Assembly: GCA_016744995.1 (NCBI GenBank)
Contig: JADGDG010000008.1
Coordinates: 62,001-126,000 of the forward strand
Direction: 5' to 3'
Length of the DNA: 64,000 nt
DNA from: Gammaproteobacteria bacterium
Lineage (GTDB): Bacteria > Pseudomonadota > Gammaproteobacteria > GRL18
Position numbers and translations under genes: made by a program
Shown: positions 9,385 through 17,944 of the stretch, in pieces
Numbering within the stretch: position 1 is the stretch's first letter
How the letters are laid out: the number at the start of each line of letters is the position of its first letter
The notes under the pieces: model-generated
Database searches by the model: none
Told to the model about the DNA's origin: nothing
Seen by the model: only the letters and a program-made list of their open reading frames with translations

Positions 9385-9639
9385 ATGAGTAAAAAACACC
9401 AAAAAGTACTTTCAGCGATATTTAGTGATCATCCCGGCAGTAATATCCACTGGAAGGAAATTGAATCACTTCTAAACTATCTTGGTGCAGAATTTAGAGA
9501 AGGCACAGGAGCTGGTTTAATTACAATTATCAACGGGGTTGAATTTCCTATGCACCGCAGCCATCATGGTACAACGATGTCTAAAAAGAGTCTGCATCAG
9601 CTAAAAAAATACCTGGAATCAGTCAATATAAAACCCTAA
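9385..9639 (+). CDS. HicA-like small protein (YcfA family), solitary
   Basis: The 84-residue protein resembles the HicA/YcfA double-stranded RNA-binding-like fold of mRNA interferases. It has an early IHWKEIESLLNYLGAEF helix, then a strand region and MHRSHHGTTMSK with the His of the family's active-site region. I chose ATG 9385 because AGAGGA stands about 10 bp upstream; an in-frame TTG at 9346 would overlap the lrgB-like gene. No HicB antitoxin follows, so it is either an orphan or a domesticated family member of the type often annotated as a lone HicA. Confidence 0.7.
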   Translation: MSKKHQKVLSAIFSDHPGSNIHWKEIESLLNYLGAEFREGTGAGLITIINGVEFPMHRSHHGTTMSKKSLHQLKKYLESVNIKP

Positions 9640-9829
9640 GTGCAGAAGCAGGCAGGTGTGGGTGGTTAATAAAAATTCATGCTAGCAACCTTCTATCTTA
9701 TTGATTTATGCTACTAAAATAATCAGTCGGAAAAATAAGATATTAAAACAGGCCACCTACAAAATGAGAAATTGAAAATCACTAAAAAATTCAGTCTACT
9801 TCAAAAAAGTCAGCTGGCAATGAGATTAT
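9640..9829. other. Intergenic DNA before transposase remnant; no gene seen
   Basis: The 190 bases between the HicA-like gene and the transposase fossil have no convincing coding frame. The minus-strand continuation of the transposase frame reaches stops here (first at 9830-9832), consistent with decayed insertion-sequence DNA. Confidence 0.4.
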
Positions 9830-9990
9830 CTAAAAAATAAGAACAAATTTGGAAACAGAGGTGTCAATGTGTTCATTGATTTTCAGGACAGTATGAGTAT
9901 GGTTTGACATAAAGGCAAAGGCACAGACCTCAGTGGCAAAAGTGTTTGAGAGTAAGGCAAGTCGTTCAACGATCCATTGTTTGCGATGAC
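9830..9990 (-). pseudogene. Remnant of an IS200-like/REP-associated (Y1) transposase
   Basis: Reading the minus strand from about 9990 down gives HRKQWIVERLALLSNTFA, then CAFAFMSNHTHTVLKI and an in-frame TAG at 9830-9832. The SNHTHTVL stretch contains the HUH metal-binding motif of Y1 transposases, and HRKQWIVxRL is a typical preceding element in the IS200-like/RAYT family. Only about 50 residues of an expected 150-330 survive, with no start and no Tyr motif, so this is a fossil. It abuts the 3' end of the G3E GTPase gene. Confidence 0.7.
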
Positions 9991-9998
9991 TGTAGTTG

Positions 9999-11006
9999 CT
10001 ATTTCGAGGTGCATCCTATTAGTTGAGTTTCCAATGAGTCATTTAAAAGCTCTGAAATAATTTCAATACGGCTTTCTAAACAACTTTTCATTGGCACTTC
10101 ATTTAAGCTGTCCGCTGTTAAATTGTAGCCAAATATCCCCTTATCAGTGATAAATACAGCTTTCATTCTTTCCACGCTGAGTCTCTTTAAAAAGGTAAAC
10201 AATTTACTGTAATTAAATACTTTGTCTGATGAAAAGCGCCAACCAACACTTATAAACCCTTCACCCTCGTTAATGGCTTTGATGAAACCGCATTTAGGAA
10301 TAGGCAAGTCTGAAGCCATTGGCCTTTTTTCAACATTCATGTGATGATGGTGGTGTGACGTTAAAATCTGATTAGATATTGCACCTTTTAATTCTGTTAA
10401 CTTGATTTTTCCCTTTTGTGAAAAGATAACTTTTGCATGGGGTTGACCATATTTTTTAACATAAGCTGTTAACCGAGCATAATCTTCGTCCTGATATAAA
10501 TCTAACTTATTACCAATGACAATATCTGCCATCTCAATTTGCTGATTAAACGTGGCGTGTGTTGTATAGCGATCATCCAGCAGCTTTCGTGCATCAACTA
10601 AAGTTAGTGTTTTATGTAATGCCAGTATTTCCTGATAATGTTCACCTGAAAGCACCTGTAAGACTTCTTTGGGATGGCCAAGCCCTGTTGGTTCAATTAA
10701 CAAGCGATCAGGTTTTGCTCGAGATAACAGAAGGTTTAGTGCGATTTGCATAGGCAAGCTCGCAGCACAACACATGCACCCGCCAGGGACCTCTCGAATA
10801 AATACACCCTGTTTCTCTGAGTATTGACCTTCAAACAAACTACCATCAACACCAATTTCACCAAACTCATTGACCAGAACAGCCCAACGCTCGTTTGCCG
10901 GTTTAGTTTTGAGGAGATGCAAGATAGCTGATGTTTTTCCAACCCCTAAAAAACCAGTTATGATATTGGTTGGAATCGGGGTAAATTTAGTACACTTGTC
11001 GCTCAT
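9999..11006 (-). CDS. G3E (COG0523/CobW-type) GTPase, probable zinc metallochaperone
   Basis: COG0523 GTPases insert or store metals; the Zur-linked branch serves zinc proteins under zinc starvation. The 335-residue protein has the P-loop GFLGVGKT (residues 18-25), the metal-binding CMCC of the GGCxCC motif (Cys77, 79, 80), the NKLD guanine-specificity motif (about 166-169) and a histidine run at 218-222 in the linker before the CobW C-terminal domain. It lies downstream of a MerC-like gene and a zur remnant on the same strand, which supports zinc rather than cobalt or nickel. It is 41 bp from the merC-like gene and probably cotranscribed. Confidence 0.88.
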   Translation of the reverse strand: MSDKCTKFTPIPTNIITGFLGVGKTSAILHLLKTKPANERWAVLVNEFGEIGVDGSLFEGQYSEKQGVFIREVPGGCMCCAASLPMQIALNLLLSRAKPDRLLIEPTGLGHPKEVLQVLSGEHYQEILALHKTLTLVDARKLLDDRYTTHATFNQQIEMADIVIGNKLDLYQDEDYARLTAYVKKYGQPHAKVIFSQKGKIKLTELKGAISNQILTSHHHHHMNVEKRPMASDLPIPKCGFIKAINEGEGFISVGWRFSSDKVFNYSKLFTFLKRLSVERMKAVFITDKGIFGYNLTADSLNEVPMKSCLESRIEIISELLNDSLETQLIGCTSK

Positions 11007-11047
11007 AAGAACAATTTTTCCTGATAAAAAAGGCTTAGTGGTATTTT

Positions 11048-11449
11048 TTATTCATGACAACTGCAATCTTTATGAAGTTGGCATAAACGATAATTCCAGA
11101 CATGCCCCAGTGCTATGAGACTTGCACCAGTTATAGTGAGTGCTTTTTCCCAGGTTTCACCCAATAAGCCATGTCCCAAAAATGCAGTGGCTATTAAAAT
11201 AAATAAGCCTATACCACCTGGCAATAATAAACGATAACGTTTGTGTTTTTTACATCCCATCGTCAGTGCAAAGATGCTTATGGGTATCACGGCTATGAGC
11301 ACTCCAAGATGAAATACTTCACCTTCAAAAGGTAAAATGGCCAATGATGGCATCAAGACTAAGGCTGATGGCAACACTAGACAATGGAGTGTACAAAGGA
11401 ATGACAAACTAATTGCCAATTTATCAGAAAGTGCTAATATATTTTTCAT
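11048..11449 (-). CDS. MerC-domain membrane protein
   Basis: The 133-residue protein has four hydrophobic helices. An N-terminal cysteine pair region (SFLCTLHCLVLP) resembles the metal-binding Cys pair of MerC, and a Cys/His-rich tail (CQLHKDCSCHE) could bind metal. MerC proteins were first known for mercuric ion uptake; chromosomal versions next to zur and COG0523 genes are widespread and likely handle zinc or another soft metal. There is no other mer gene here. It sits 22 bp downstream of the zur remnant and 41 bp upstream of the G3E GTPase gene. Confidence 0.8.
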   Translation of the reverse strand: MKNILALSDKLAISLSFLCTLHCLVLPSALVLMPSLAILPFEGEVFHLGVLIAVIPISIFALTMGCKKHKRYRLLLPGGIGLFILIATAFLGHGLLGETWEKALTITGASLIALGHVWNYRLCQLHKDCSCHE

Positions 11450-11471
11450 TTTAAGTTAATCAGGTTCAATG

Positions 11472-11932
11472 TTAAGCCGCTTTATTCAGGCATTGATCAC
11501 AAATGCAGTTTATTTCCAGTTGTGGACTGAGCAAATGGAAACCAGCCTCCTCAACATTATGTTTTAAAGCCTTTATGGTTGAAACTTTAATGCTTATTTC
11601 TTTCACTCGTTGACATTCATTACAAATTAAAAACTGAGGTATGTCATACTCATGAGTACAGGTTATATATGAACAGGCGACAAATTTATTAGCCAGATTA
11701 AGTTTGTGCACTAATTATTCATCCTGTAGAAAATCCAGACTTCGATAAACAGACATTGCCGAAAGCTTTTCTCCAGATTCACTTTTACAATACTCCACCA
11801 ATGCATGAGCAGACATCACCTTTTCTGACTGCAGTAAATCAGAGAGGATCTGCTTACGCTTATCCGTCAGACGAGCACCGTGTTCTTTACACTATCTTTC
11901 TGCATGTTTGATGATTCCTGTATTCTGTTCAT
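11472..11932 (-). pseudogene. zur: zur (Fur-family zinc repressor), disrupted by nonsense codons and a 5' frame change
   Basis: One minus-strand frame reads through most of a Zur protein: CKEHGARLTDKRKQILSDLL, then SVYRSLDFLQDE, then LVHKLNLANKFVACSY, ending with CNECQ and CICDQC zinc-site motifs. An in-frame TAG (plus-strand 11892-11894) sits where Tyr is normal before CKEHG. An in-frame TAA (11715-11717) splits FLQDE from LVHKL. The plausible start (11930-11932) is out of frame with the body. A GTG at 11709-11711 could start a 79-residue C-terminal piece, but this lacks the DNA-binding helices. Two sequencing errors plus a frame error would be needed to rescue the gene, so it is most likely dead. 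Confidence 0.8.
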
Positions 11933-12056
11933 TTTATTTCCTCAAATAGGTGATTTTGGACTGCTTATTATGCTCAGCTATGCTCTGAGTTGTGTAAGTG
12001 ATTAATGCACTTAGAAATGACTTAATTGTTACTCTCTTTAACAAACATCATTTATT

Positions 12057-12075
12057 TATGATACGATGTATCATA
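12057..12075. promoter_or_regulatory. Perfect palindrome (8-3-8), probable Zur-type operator, with overlapping promoter
   Basis: TATGATAC-gat-GTATCATA is a perfect 8-bp inverted repeat with a 3-bp spacer. It lies between the divergent zur remnant and the DUF1826 gene. A consensus TATAAT at 12088-12093 places the -35 region of the rightward promoter inside the palindrome, as expected for a repressor site. It is AT-rich and of Fur/Zur-box size, although it does not match the enterobacterial Zur consensus closely; assignment to Zur rests on neighbours. Confidence 0.65.
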
Positions 12076-12127
12076 TCATAAAAGACATATAATATAAAAA
12101 TATTTGTTTATTTACCAAGGAGAAGCA

Positions 12128-12805
12128 ATGACTGCCATGAAACAGATAGATATTACCCAGACAAACTATTCAAACATAGGGACAATATCAGAATCAGATG
12201 AACTGGTTAATTTTACAGAGATTTATCAGGAACGATGTAATATGGTTATCTGTCGACGTAGCTTTTCACCTGATTTTCTTTCTGCAATTCAGGACTTTCT
12301 CTTGTCAAATAACAATTTTCAATTCGAAAAGATAGTCTCTCCACACTCCATTCTTAGTGAAATGTATGAGGCACTGCAAGGCTTTAATTGCATGTTGGAA
12401 TTAAGTGAAGATATTGCTGAACTGGTCGACATGTTTTGTAGTTTATTTGAACTTAAGCATGCTGGATTGCGCTTAACTGTCCTGGACCGAATAATGTGTC
12501 CACGTTTTCATGTCGATAAAGTCCCTTGTCGTTTAATCACGACTTATCTGGGAAGTGCGACTCAATGGCTGCCTAATTATACGGTTGATCGCAGCAAACT
12601 TGGAACAGGAAACAATGGCCTTCCTGATGAATTATCAGATATTTATCAAAGTGCCAAAGATATACAACAACTTAATCAGTGTGATGTGGCTCTAATGAAA
12701 GGAGAGTTATGGAAAGGCAATGAAAATGCAGGTCTGGTTCACCGCTCTCCATCCCTCAGGACAGGAGAAAGGCGTCTTTTGCTGACACTTGACTTCATTG
12801 GATAA
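12128..12805 (+). CDS. DUF1826 domain protein (zinc-regulon associated)
   Basis: The 225-residue protein matches the DUF1826 pattern: a central RLTVLDRIMCPRFHVDKVPCRLITTYLG block with Cys/His residues that could bind metal, then TQWLP, and a C-terminal LVHRSP...RRLLLTLDF. The family is of unknown function and is often found in Zur regulons beside COG0523 GTPases, as here. I chose ATG 12128 because AAGGAGAAGC precedes it; a TTG at 12104 in frame lies upstream of that ribosome-binding site. The palindromic operator and TATAAT are just upstream. Confidence 0.8.
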   Translation: MTAMKQIDITQTNYSNIGTISESDELVNFTEIYQERCNMVICRRSFSPDFLSAIQDFLLSNNNFQFEKIVSPHSILSEMYEALQGFNCMLELSEDIAELVDMFCSLFELKHAGLRLTVLDRIMCPRFHVDKVPCRLITTYLGSATQWLPNYTVDRSKLGTGNNGLPDELSDIYQSAKDIQQLNQCDVALMKGELWKGNENAGLVHRSPSLRTGERRLLLTLDFIG

Positions 12806-12887
12806 GCTCAGTTTTTTATTACCATATTTTTGGCAGCGCTTGAGATAAGCTTTGTTGTTTATTGGATATAAAAAAGAGTAAATAATT

Positions 12888-13185
12888 ATGGAAAATACTA
12901 ATCCACTCCTTTATAAAAAATATGCTATAAGTCAGGCTTCAGAGTTTGATTTTTCCAGACAAAAAATGGCTGGGGTTACAATGTCTGTTTAAGTCAGCTG
13001 TATGGACTCACACCACACCTCAATATAATTTATCTTTTAATCTTGATGATCTGATCAGCAAAGAATCCACCATTTATCAGGCTGAATATAGTACACCAAT
13101 GAATAATACCGGGGTCAAATCATTGCAGAAATGGAGCAAACAATATTTATCATATTGCCACATAGCCCTAACACGGTTTGCATAA
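12888..13185 (+). pseudogene. Decayed or frameshifted small gene of unknown function
   Basis: An ATG at 12888 opens a 34-residue frame (MENTNPLLYKKYAISQASEF..., stop near 12990). A second frame, open from about 12946 to 13185, contains a 79-residue stretch (for example WTHTTPQYNLSFNLDDLISK) with acceptable codon use. Joining them by a single frameshift near 12950-12965 would make a protein of about 100 residues. I do not recognise the family. The rest of the 12806-13349 gap shows no gene. Confidence 0.3.
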
Positions 13186-13349
13186 AGAAGCCACTGTCTC
13201 TGCTAACAAGGTTTGCGTATAAATAATTCTCAGTAGCTCTAATTGACCTCTAAATAATTTCTATGGTAGATTAGGATGAATACTCATTTGTTTCAGGCTG
13301 ATCTATTATAATGGCTTAAAGAAACACATCTGTCTGCATTGGAGGCACC

Positions 13350-13853
13350 ATGTTACCACAAATCAACTTCTCTCAACTCAGTCTTATGGATGCCCTCGAT
13401 GTTGCAATATTAGTAGAAGTTGAGGCACTTGAGCGATACACACTTTTTTCTGAGCAGCTCGGACACCGTTATCCTGATGATGCTGCCGATGTCTTTAGAA
13501 GAATGGCTGAGAGTGAAAAAAAGCATGCTGACGAACTCACTCAGCAACGAAAAGCCTTATTCGCTGATACCCCGGTTACAGTCAATAAAGACTCCCTTTT
13601 TGATGTCGAAGCGCCTGAAATTGGCTCGATTCGTTGGAATATGTCTCCTTTCAAAGCATTTCAGCTGGTATTGGCATCTGAAGAGAAGGCTTATGCTTTC
13701 TATGATGAAGCTCTCTCACATATCAGTGACACTGAGGTAAAAACTCTGTTCTCAGAATTGCGTGATGAGGAAGCTGAACATGTGCGAATGATCCAGGAAT
13801 TTATCAGCAAACTGCCTCCTGAAGCCCATATTGATCTGGATGACGAAGATTAA
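13350..13853 (+). CDS. Rubrerythrin-like ferritin-fold protein
   Basis: The 167-residue four-helix protein has the duplicated diiron pattern: VEVEALERY and ESEKKHADEL in the first pair of helices, then ASEEKAYAFYDEA and ELRDEEAEHVRM in the second. These supply the paired Glu and ExxH ligands of rubrerythrin-type peroxidases. It lacks the C-terminal rubredoxin domain of classical rubrerythrin and ends in an acidic tail. The likely role is peroxide reduction or iron handling; the electron donor is not evident. The start ATG follows TGGAGGCACC, a strong ribosome-binding site. Confidence 0.85.
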   Translation: MLPQINFSQLSLMDALDVAILVEVEALERYTLFSEQLGHRYPDDAADVFRRMAESEKKHADELTQQRKALFADTPVTVNKDSLFDVEAPEIGSIRWNMSPFKAFQLVLASEEKAYAFYDEALSHISDTEVKTLFSELRDEEAEHVRMIQEFISKLPPEAHIDLDDED

Positions 13854-13880
13854 GGGATTTACCTTGTTCTCCCCCTCTCA

Positions 13881-13901
13881 TTCCCCTTAAAAAAAGGGGA
13901 A
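13881..13901. terminator. Stem-loop between convergent genes
   Basis: TTCCCCTT-aaaaa-AAGGGGAA forms a perfect 8-bp stem between the rubrerythrin-like gene and the convergent glcF. There is no clear U-run after it on either strand, so it may be a weak or Rho-assisted terminator or simply an RNA 3' stabiliser. Confidence 0.4.
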
Positions 13902-13920
13902 GTAAAATTCTCGATGAGCA

Positions 13921-15141
13921 CTAGCTAATCAATTGTAACCAGTGCTTTACAGGAATTATTGACTCTGTTTGTAAGTGGTGTAAACAACCAATATTTGCTG
14001 TTGCAATAACATCCGCATCATTTTTTTGTAGATTTTCTAATTTATTGTCTCTTAATTGAGATGATATCACCGGGTTAAAAAGTGAATAGCTACCCGCAGA
14101 TCCGCAGCATAAATGTTTATCTTTAATGTGGGTCAGTGTTGCTCCAAGCGAGACCAGTATTTGTTCCACAATCTCAGGCAGATGCTGACCATGTTGTAAG
14201 CTGCAGGGAGGGTGGTAGGCTATTTTTTTATATTCTGAGTCTATAGCAAGGCTGGATAAGTCTTCATTTCTTAGCACCTGACTAATATCCTGAGTGACAG
14301 AAGCAACTTTAAGTGCTTTTTCATAATAGTCTGATTGTTTACCCAGAGACTGTTTAACCAACCTAGGGTAATCTTTGACCATCACACCGCAGCCACTGGC
14401 ATTACTGATAATCACTTCTATGCCCTGATCAATAGAATCTGACCATGAATCAAGGTTATTTTTTATCAGCTTAATTGTTTGTGTCCCGGCCTGTAAATGA
14501 TGTGTCAGTGCACCACAACAGGATGGGGATTTTTCATTGATTAGTTCAATACCTAATTTATCCAGTAACTGCCCTGTTTTTTGGTGAATATCCGGGCTGA
14601 TGGTATTATGTACACAGCCTTGCAGTAAAAGCATTTTTCGGGAATGCTTTCCGGGCTTAAAGAAGAGACTTTGACGATGATCTTCCGGCAGTAATTTTGT
14701 CAATGTTTCCGGCAAAACCGGGCTCATAGAAACACCCAGTTTAACAAAAAAATTAAAACGCTTTGGATAAGGCATAATATTTAAAATCAATTGCCGTAGA
14801 ATTCTTTTCTGCCAGGGTAACTTAACTTCTTTTATTATAAGAGACTGACCAATTTCCAATAAGTGGTGGTATTGAACACCTGAGGGGCAGGTCGTTTCAC
14901 AATTCAAACAATTCAGGCAATTATCCAGATGCTGTTTTGTTTTCTGACTGGGTTGTTCACCTTCCAGGATTTGTTTAATTAAATAAATTCGCCCCCTGGG
15001 GCCGTCTAATTCATTGCCTAATAACTGATAAGTCGGACAGGTTGCATTGCAAAAGCCACAATGCACACAACTGCGTAAAATATCATTTGCCAGTTGGCCA
15101 ATTTGAGAGTGTTTATAAGATTCTGTTAGTTTTGTCTGCAT
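13921..15141 (-). CDS. glcF: Glycolate oxidase iron-sulfur subunit GlcF
   Basis: This subunit carries electrons from the GlcDE flavin to the quinone pool. The 406-residue protein has two N-terminal [4Fe-4S] motifs (CVHCGFCNATCPTY near residue 25 and CLNCLNCETTCPSG near residue 75) and two C-terminal CCG domains (SCCGALTHH and LCCGSAGSY). It starts 2 bp after glcE in the order glcD-glcE-glcF. Length is typical. Confidence 0.95.
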   Translation of the reverse strand: MQTKLTESYKHSQIGQLANDILRSCVHCGFCNATCPTYQLLGNELDGPRGRIYLIKQILEGEQPSQKTKQHLDNCLNCLNCETTCPSGVQYHHLLEIGQSLIIKEVKLPWQKRILRQLILNIMPYPKRFNFFVKLGVSMSPVLPETLTKLLPEDHRQSLFFKPGKHSRKMLLLQGCVHNTISPDIHQKTGQLLDKLGIELINEKSPSCCGALTHHLQAGTQTIKLIKNNLDSWSDSIDQGIEVIISNASGCGVMVKDYPRLVKQSLGKQSDYYEKALKVASVTQDISQVLRNEDLSSLAIDSEYKKIAYHPPCSLQHGQHLPEIVEQILVSLGATLTHIKDKHLCCGSAGSYSLFNPVISSQLRDNKLENLQKNDADVIATANIGCLHHLQTESIIPVKHWLQLIS

Positions 15142-15143
15142 AA

Positions 15144-16283
15144 TTATAGTTCAGAATAAATACATCCCTGATTAAGAAGTTTATGGGGATCCATTGCCGT
15201 TTTAATCTGCTGTTGAATTTTCATCATTTGAGTCGTTAACGGCTGATGTCTGGAAATACTGATTAATTCATCACTGGCACAAAAGAGCTGTGCATGACCA
15301 CCCTGAAGTTTTGCATAGTGTCTGACTTTATCCTCAGATTGATTGCTGTAAAACCATCGCTGTGCCCCACCCCAGTCAATTAACTGCCGATCATCACTTA
15401 CCATATATTGTTCAAAACTATCCATATTCCATGGGGGCAGAGATATCCGCCATAATGGCTGTGAATGATCAAAAAATGATAATTTATGTTCATTTAATTC
15501 AGACCAGAAAGTATGATTTACCTCTTGCAAAGAGCCTTCTTTTGAAGGCAATTGCTGCTGAGTCAGTTTTTCACTGATGTCCTGAAAAGAAGAATCAACG
15601 CCCTCCTGCGAACCTGCAATACGAATATAAGCCTGACCATCAAGATAACAGGCGGCACTAATGGGATGTCCATCCATATATAAGTCTCGAACCTGACGAG
15701 CAAATTGATCAGCATGAATGGAAAAACTAAGTGACTTCTGTTTAGGAGCAAGCGGCAGGAGCTTCAATGATATTTCAAGTATGACACCCAGACTGCCATA
15801 AGAACCAGTGATTAGCCGGGAAAGATCGTAGCCGGCAACATTTTTCATCACTTCCCCACCAAATTGCATCAGCTCCCCACGGCCATTTATCATTTTACAG
15901 CCCAGAACAAAATCTCGTGCTGAACCGAAAAAAGGTCTTGAAGGGCCGGATAGCCCAGCCGCAATTGTACCGCCAATTGTCGCATTATCTGAAAATGCAG
16001 GAGGCTCAAAGGGCAGCATCTGCCCCTTTTCAGCCAATACTTGTTTGAGCTCTGATAATAAAGTACCACTGCGAAGCGTAATGGTTAATTCGCTGGGCAT
16101 GTAATTAATGACACCCTGATGAGCAGCTGTTGAAAGTGGCTGTCCTGAAAGAGGACGAATTAAAAATAATTTACTGCCATTTCCCTGAATGGCCAGAGGT
16201 TGACGGTTTTGATAAGCTGCCTGGACCTGAGCGAGCAGTTGTTCTGTTTGATCCTGATCCTTATTCTCTGTGCTTAAAGACAT
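15144..16283 (-). CDS. glcE: Glycolate oxidase FAD-binding subunit GlcE
   Basis: The 379-residue FAD-binding subunit lacks the C-terminal catalytic part of GlcD. The PCMH-type FAD domain shows TITLRSGTLLSEL, ATIGGTIAAGLSGP and GGEVMKNVAGYDLSRL, the pattern of GlcE. It is 3 bp downstream of glcD and 2 bp upstream of glcF, so one operon is certain on sequence grounds. Together GlcDEF oxidise glycolate to glyoxylate, the first salvage step for RuBisCO oxygenase product. Confidence 0.94.
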   Translation of the reverse strand: MSLSTENKDQDQTEQLLAQVQAAYQNRQPLAIQGNGSKLFLIRPLSGQPLSTAAHQGVINYMPSELTITLRSGTLLSELKQVLAEKGQMLPFEPPAFSDNATIGGTIAAGLSGPSRPFFGSARDFVLGCKMINGRGELMQFGGEVMKNVAGYDLSRLITGSYGSLGVILEISLKLLPLAPKQKSLSFSIHADQFARQVRDLYMDGHPISAACYLDGQAYIRIAGSQEGVDSSFQDISEKLTQQQLPSKEGSLQEVNHTFWSELNEHKLSFFDHSQPLWRISLPPWNMDSFEQYMVSDDRQLIDWGGAQRWFYSNQSEDKVRHYAKLQGGHAQLFCASDELISISRHQPLTTQMMKIQQQIKTAMDPHKLLNQGCIYSEL

Positions 16284-16286
16284 AAA

Positions 16287-17780
16287 TTAAAACCGCTCCA
16301 GTTCTGGATGAGGCAAATTACCATGGTGTACATGCAAAGCACCAAACTCTGCACAGCGATGTAATAGCGGAATGCCTTTACCTGGGTTTAATAAGTTTTT
16401 TACATCAAATGCCTTTTTGATATCCAGAAACTGCTGCAGCTCTGCAGCACTGAATTGCACACACATCTGATCCAGCTTTTCAACACCTACACCATGCTCC
16501 CCGGTAATGGTCCCACCCAGTTCAACACAGGTTGACAGAATTTCCCCGCCCATTTTTTCAGTTTGATCCAACTGTCCCGGAATATTGGCATCATACAAGA
16601 TTAAGGGGTGCAAATTACCATCTCCTGCATGAAAAACATTCACCACCGCCAGCCCGTACTGTTCGGATAACTCTTGAATTCTCCGCAAAATTTTACCTAA
16701 TTGAAAGCGTGGAATGGTGCCGTCCATACAATAATAATCTGGGGATAAACGTCCAACTGCTGGAAATGCTGCTTTTCGGCCTGCCCAGAACGTTTTACGC
16801 TGAGCTTCATCTTCTGCAATCTGGATATCAGTGGCACCTCCCTCGTTGAGCACCGTCTGAACCTGTTTAATTTGTGCATCAACTTCCGCATGAGAACCGT
16901 CTACTTCACATAATAATATCGCTGCAGCATCAACGGGGTAACCGGCATGAATAAAGTCTTCAGCGGCTTTAATCGCAGATTTATCCATTAATTCCAGCCC
17001 GGCAGGAATAATACCACTGGAAATAATTTTACTGACCGCCTCACCGGCAGTAGTGACCTGATCAAAGGATGCCATCAGTACTTTAATTACTTTGGGTTTC
17101 ACCAGTAATTTCACCAGCACTTCAACCACCACGCCCAACATACCTTCTGAACCATGCATCAAGGCTAATAAATCATATCCAGGGCTATCCAGAGCCTCAC
17201 TGCCGATTTCAATAAGCTCACCTTCCATGGTAATGATCTTTAGTTGTAAAACATTGTGTACAGTCAGACCATATTTAAGACAATGGACTCCACCGGCATT
17301 TTCAGCCACATTGCCGCCAATGGAGCAAGCGATCTGGGAAGAAGGATCTGGGGCATAATACAGATCATAAGCACTCACTGCTTCTGAAATAGCCAGATTT
17401 CTGACTCCAGGCTGCACCCTTGCAGTAAAGCTGTCCCGGTCAATTTCTATTATTTTATTCAATTTTGCCAGACTAAGCACAATACCTTTTTCATGGGGTA
17501 AGGCGCCACCGGATAAACTGGTGCCGGCCCCCCGCGTCACAACAGCTATCTGGTACTGATAGCAAATGCGCAGGATCTGCTGTATCTGATCGATGGTCTC
17601 AGGTAAGATGACCATGAGGGGTAACTGACGATAGGCAGAAAGCCCGTCACATTCAAAAGGTTTTAGATCTTCAGATTCAAAAAGTAGTGAATTTTCCGGT
17701 ATGATTTTTGAAAATAATTGCACAAGATCATGTTTGCTGATTTGGTTCTCAATGCCCCAATCATCAATTTTTAATGTCAT
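16287..17780 (-). CDS. glcD: Glycolate oxidase catalytic subunit GlcD
   Basis: The 497-residue FAD-linked oxidase has the PCMH domain motif VVTRGAGTSLSGGALP (residues about 95-110), PDPSSQIACSIGGNVAENAG, and the C-terminal catalytic signatures NVFHAGDGNLHPLI and GGTITGEHGVGVEK. It is the first gene of the glcDEF operon. The C-terminal tail after PGKGIPLLHRCAEFG is His-rich (HVHHGNLPHPELERF). The divergent gene across a 164-bp gap consumes or makes glyoxylate, suggesting a shared regulatory region. Confidence 0.96.
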   Translation of the reverse strand: MTLKIDDWGIENQISKHDLVQLFSKIIPENSLLFESEDLKPFECDGLSAYRQLPLMVILPETIDQIQQILRICYQYQIAVVTRGAGTSLSGGALPHEKGIVLSLAKLNKIIEIDRDSFTARVQPGVRNLAISEAVSAYDLYYAPDPSSQIACSIGGNVAENAGGVHCLKYGLTVHNVLQLKIITMEGELIEIGSEALDSPGYDLLALMHGSEGMLGVVVEVLVKLLVKPKVIKVLMASFDQVTTAGEAVSKIISSGIIPAGLELMDKSAIKAAEDFIHAGYPVDAAAILLCEVDGSHAEVDAQIKQVQTVLNEGGATDIQIAEDEAQRKTFWAGRKAAFPAVGRLSPDYYCMDGTIPRFQLGKILRRIQELSEQYGLAVVNVFHAGDGNLHPLILYDANIPGQLDQTEKMGGEILSTCVELGGTITGEHGVGVEKLDQMCVQFSAAELQQFLDIKKAFDVKNLLNPGKGIPLLHRCAEFGALHVHHGNLPHPELERF

Positions 17781-17944
17781 TAAATTACCTTTGAAAGCAA
17801 TATTTACCCATTACCGGGCTAATAAAATCTGGATAAATTTGAAATTTAATATAACTGCCTATTGTATTTTTTACAAGAAATACTCATAATAACCTACTAA
17901 ATTTATCAAGATTTGGCGAATAACACATTTTTAAGGAATTTATT

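Noticed and set aside
11048..11449. Mercury resistance operon
   Set aside because: Only a MerC-like gene is present, with no merA, merT, merP or merR, and the neighbours are zinc genes.
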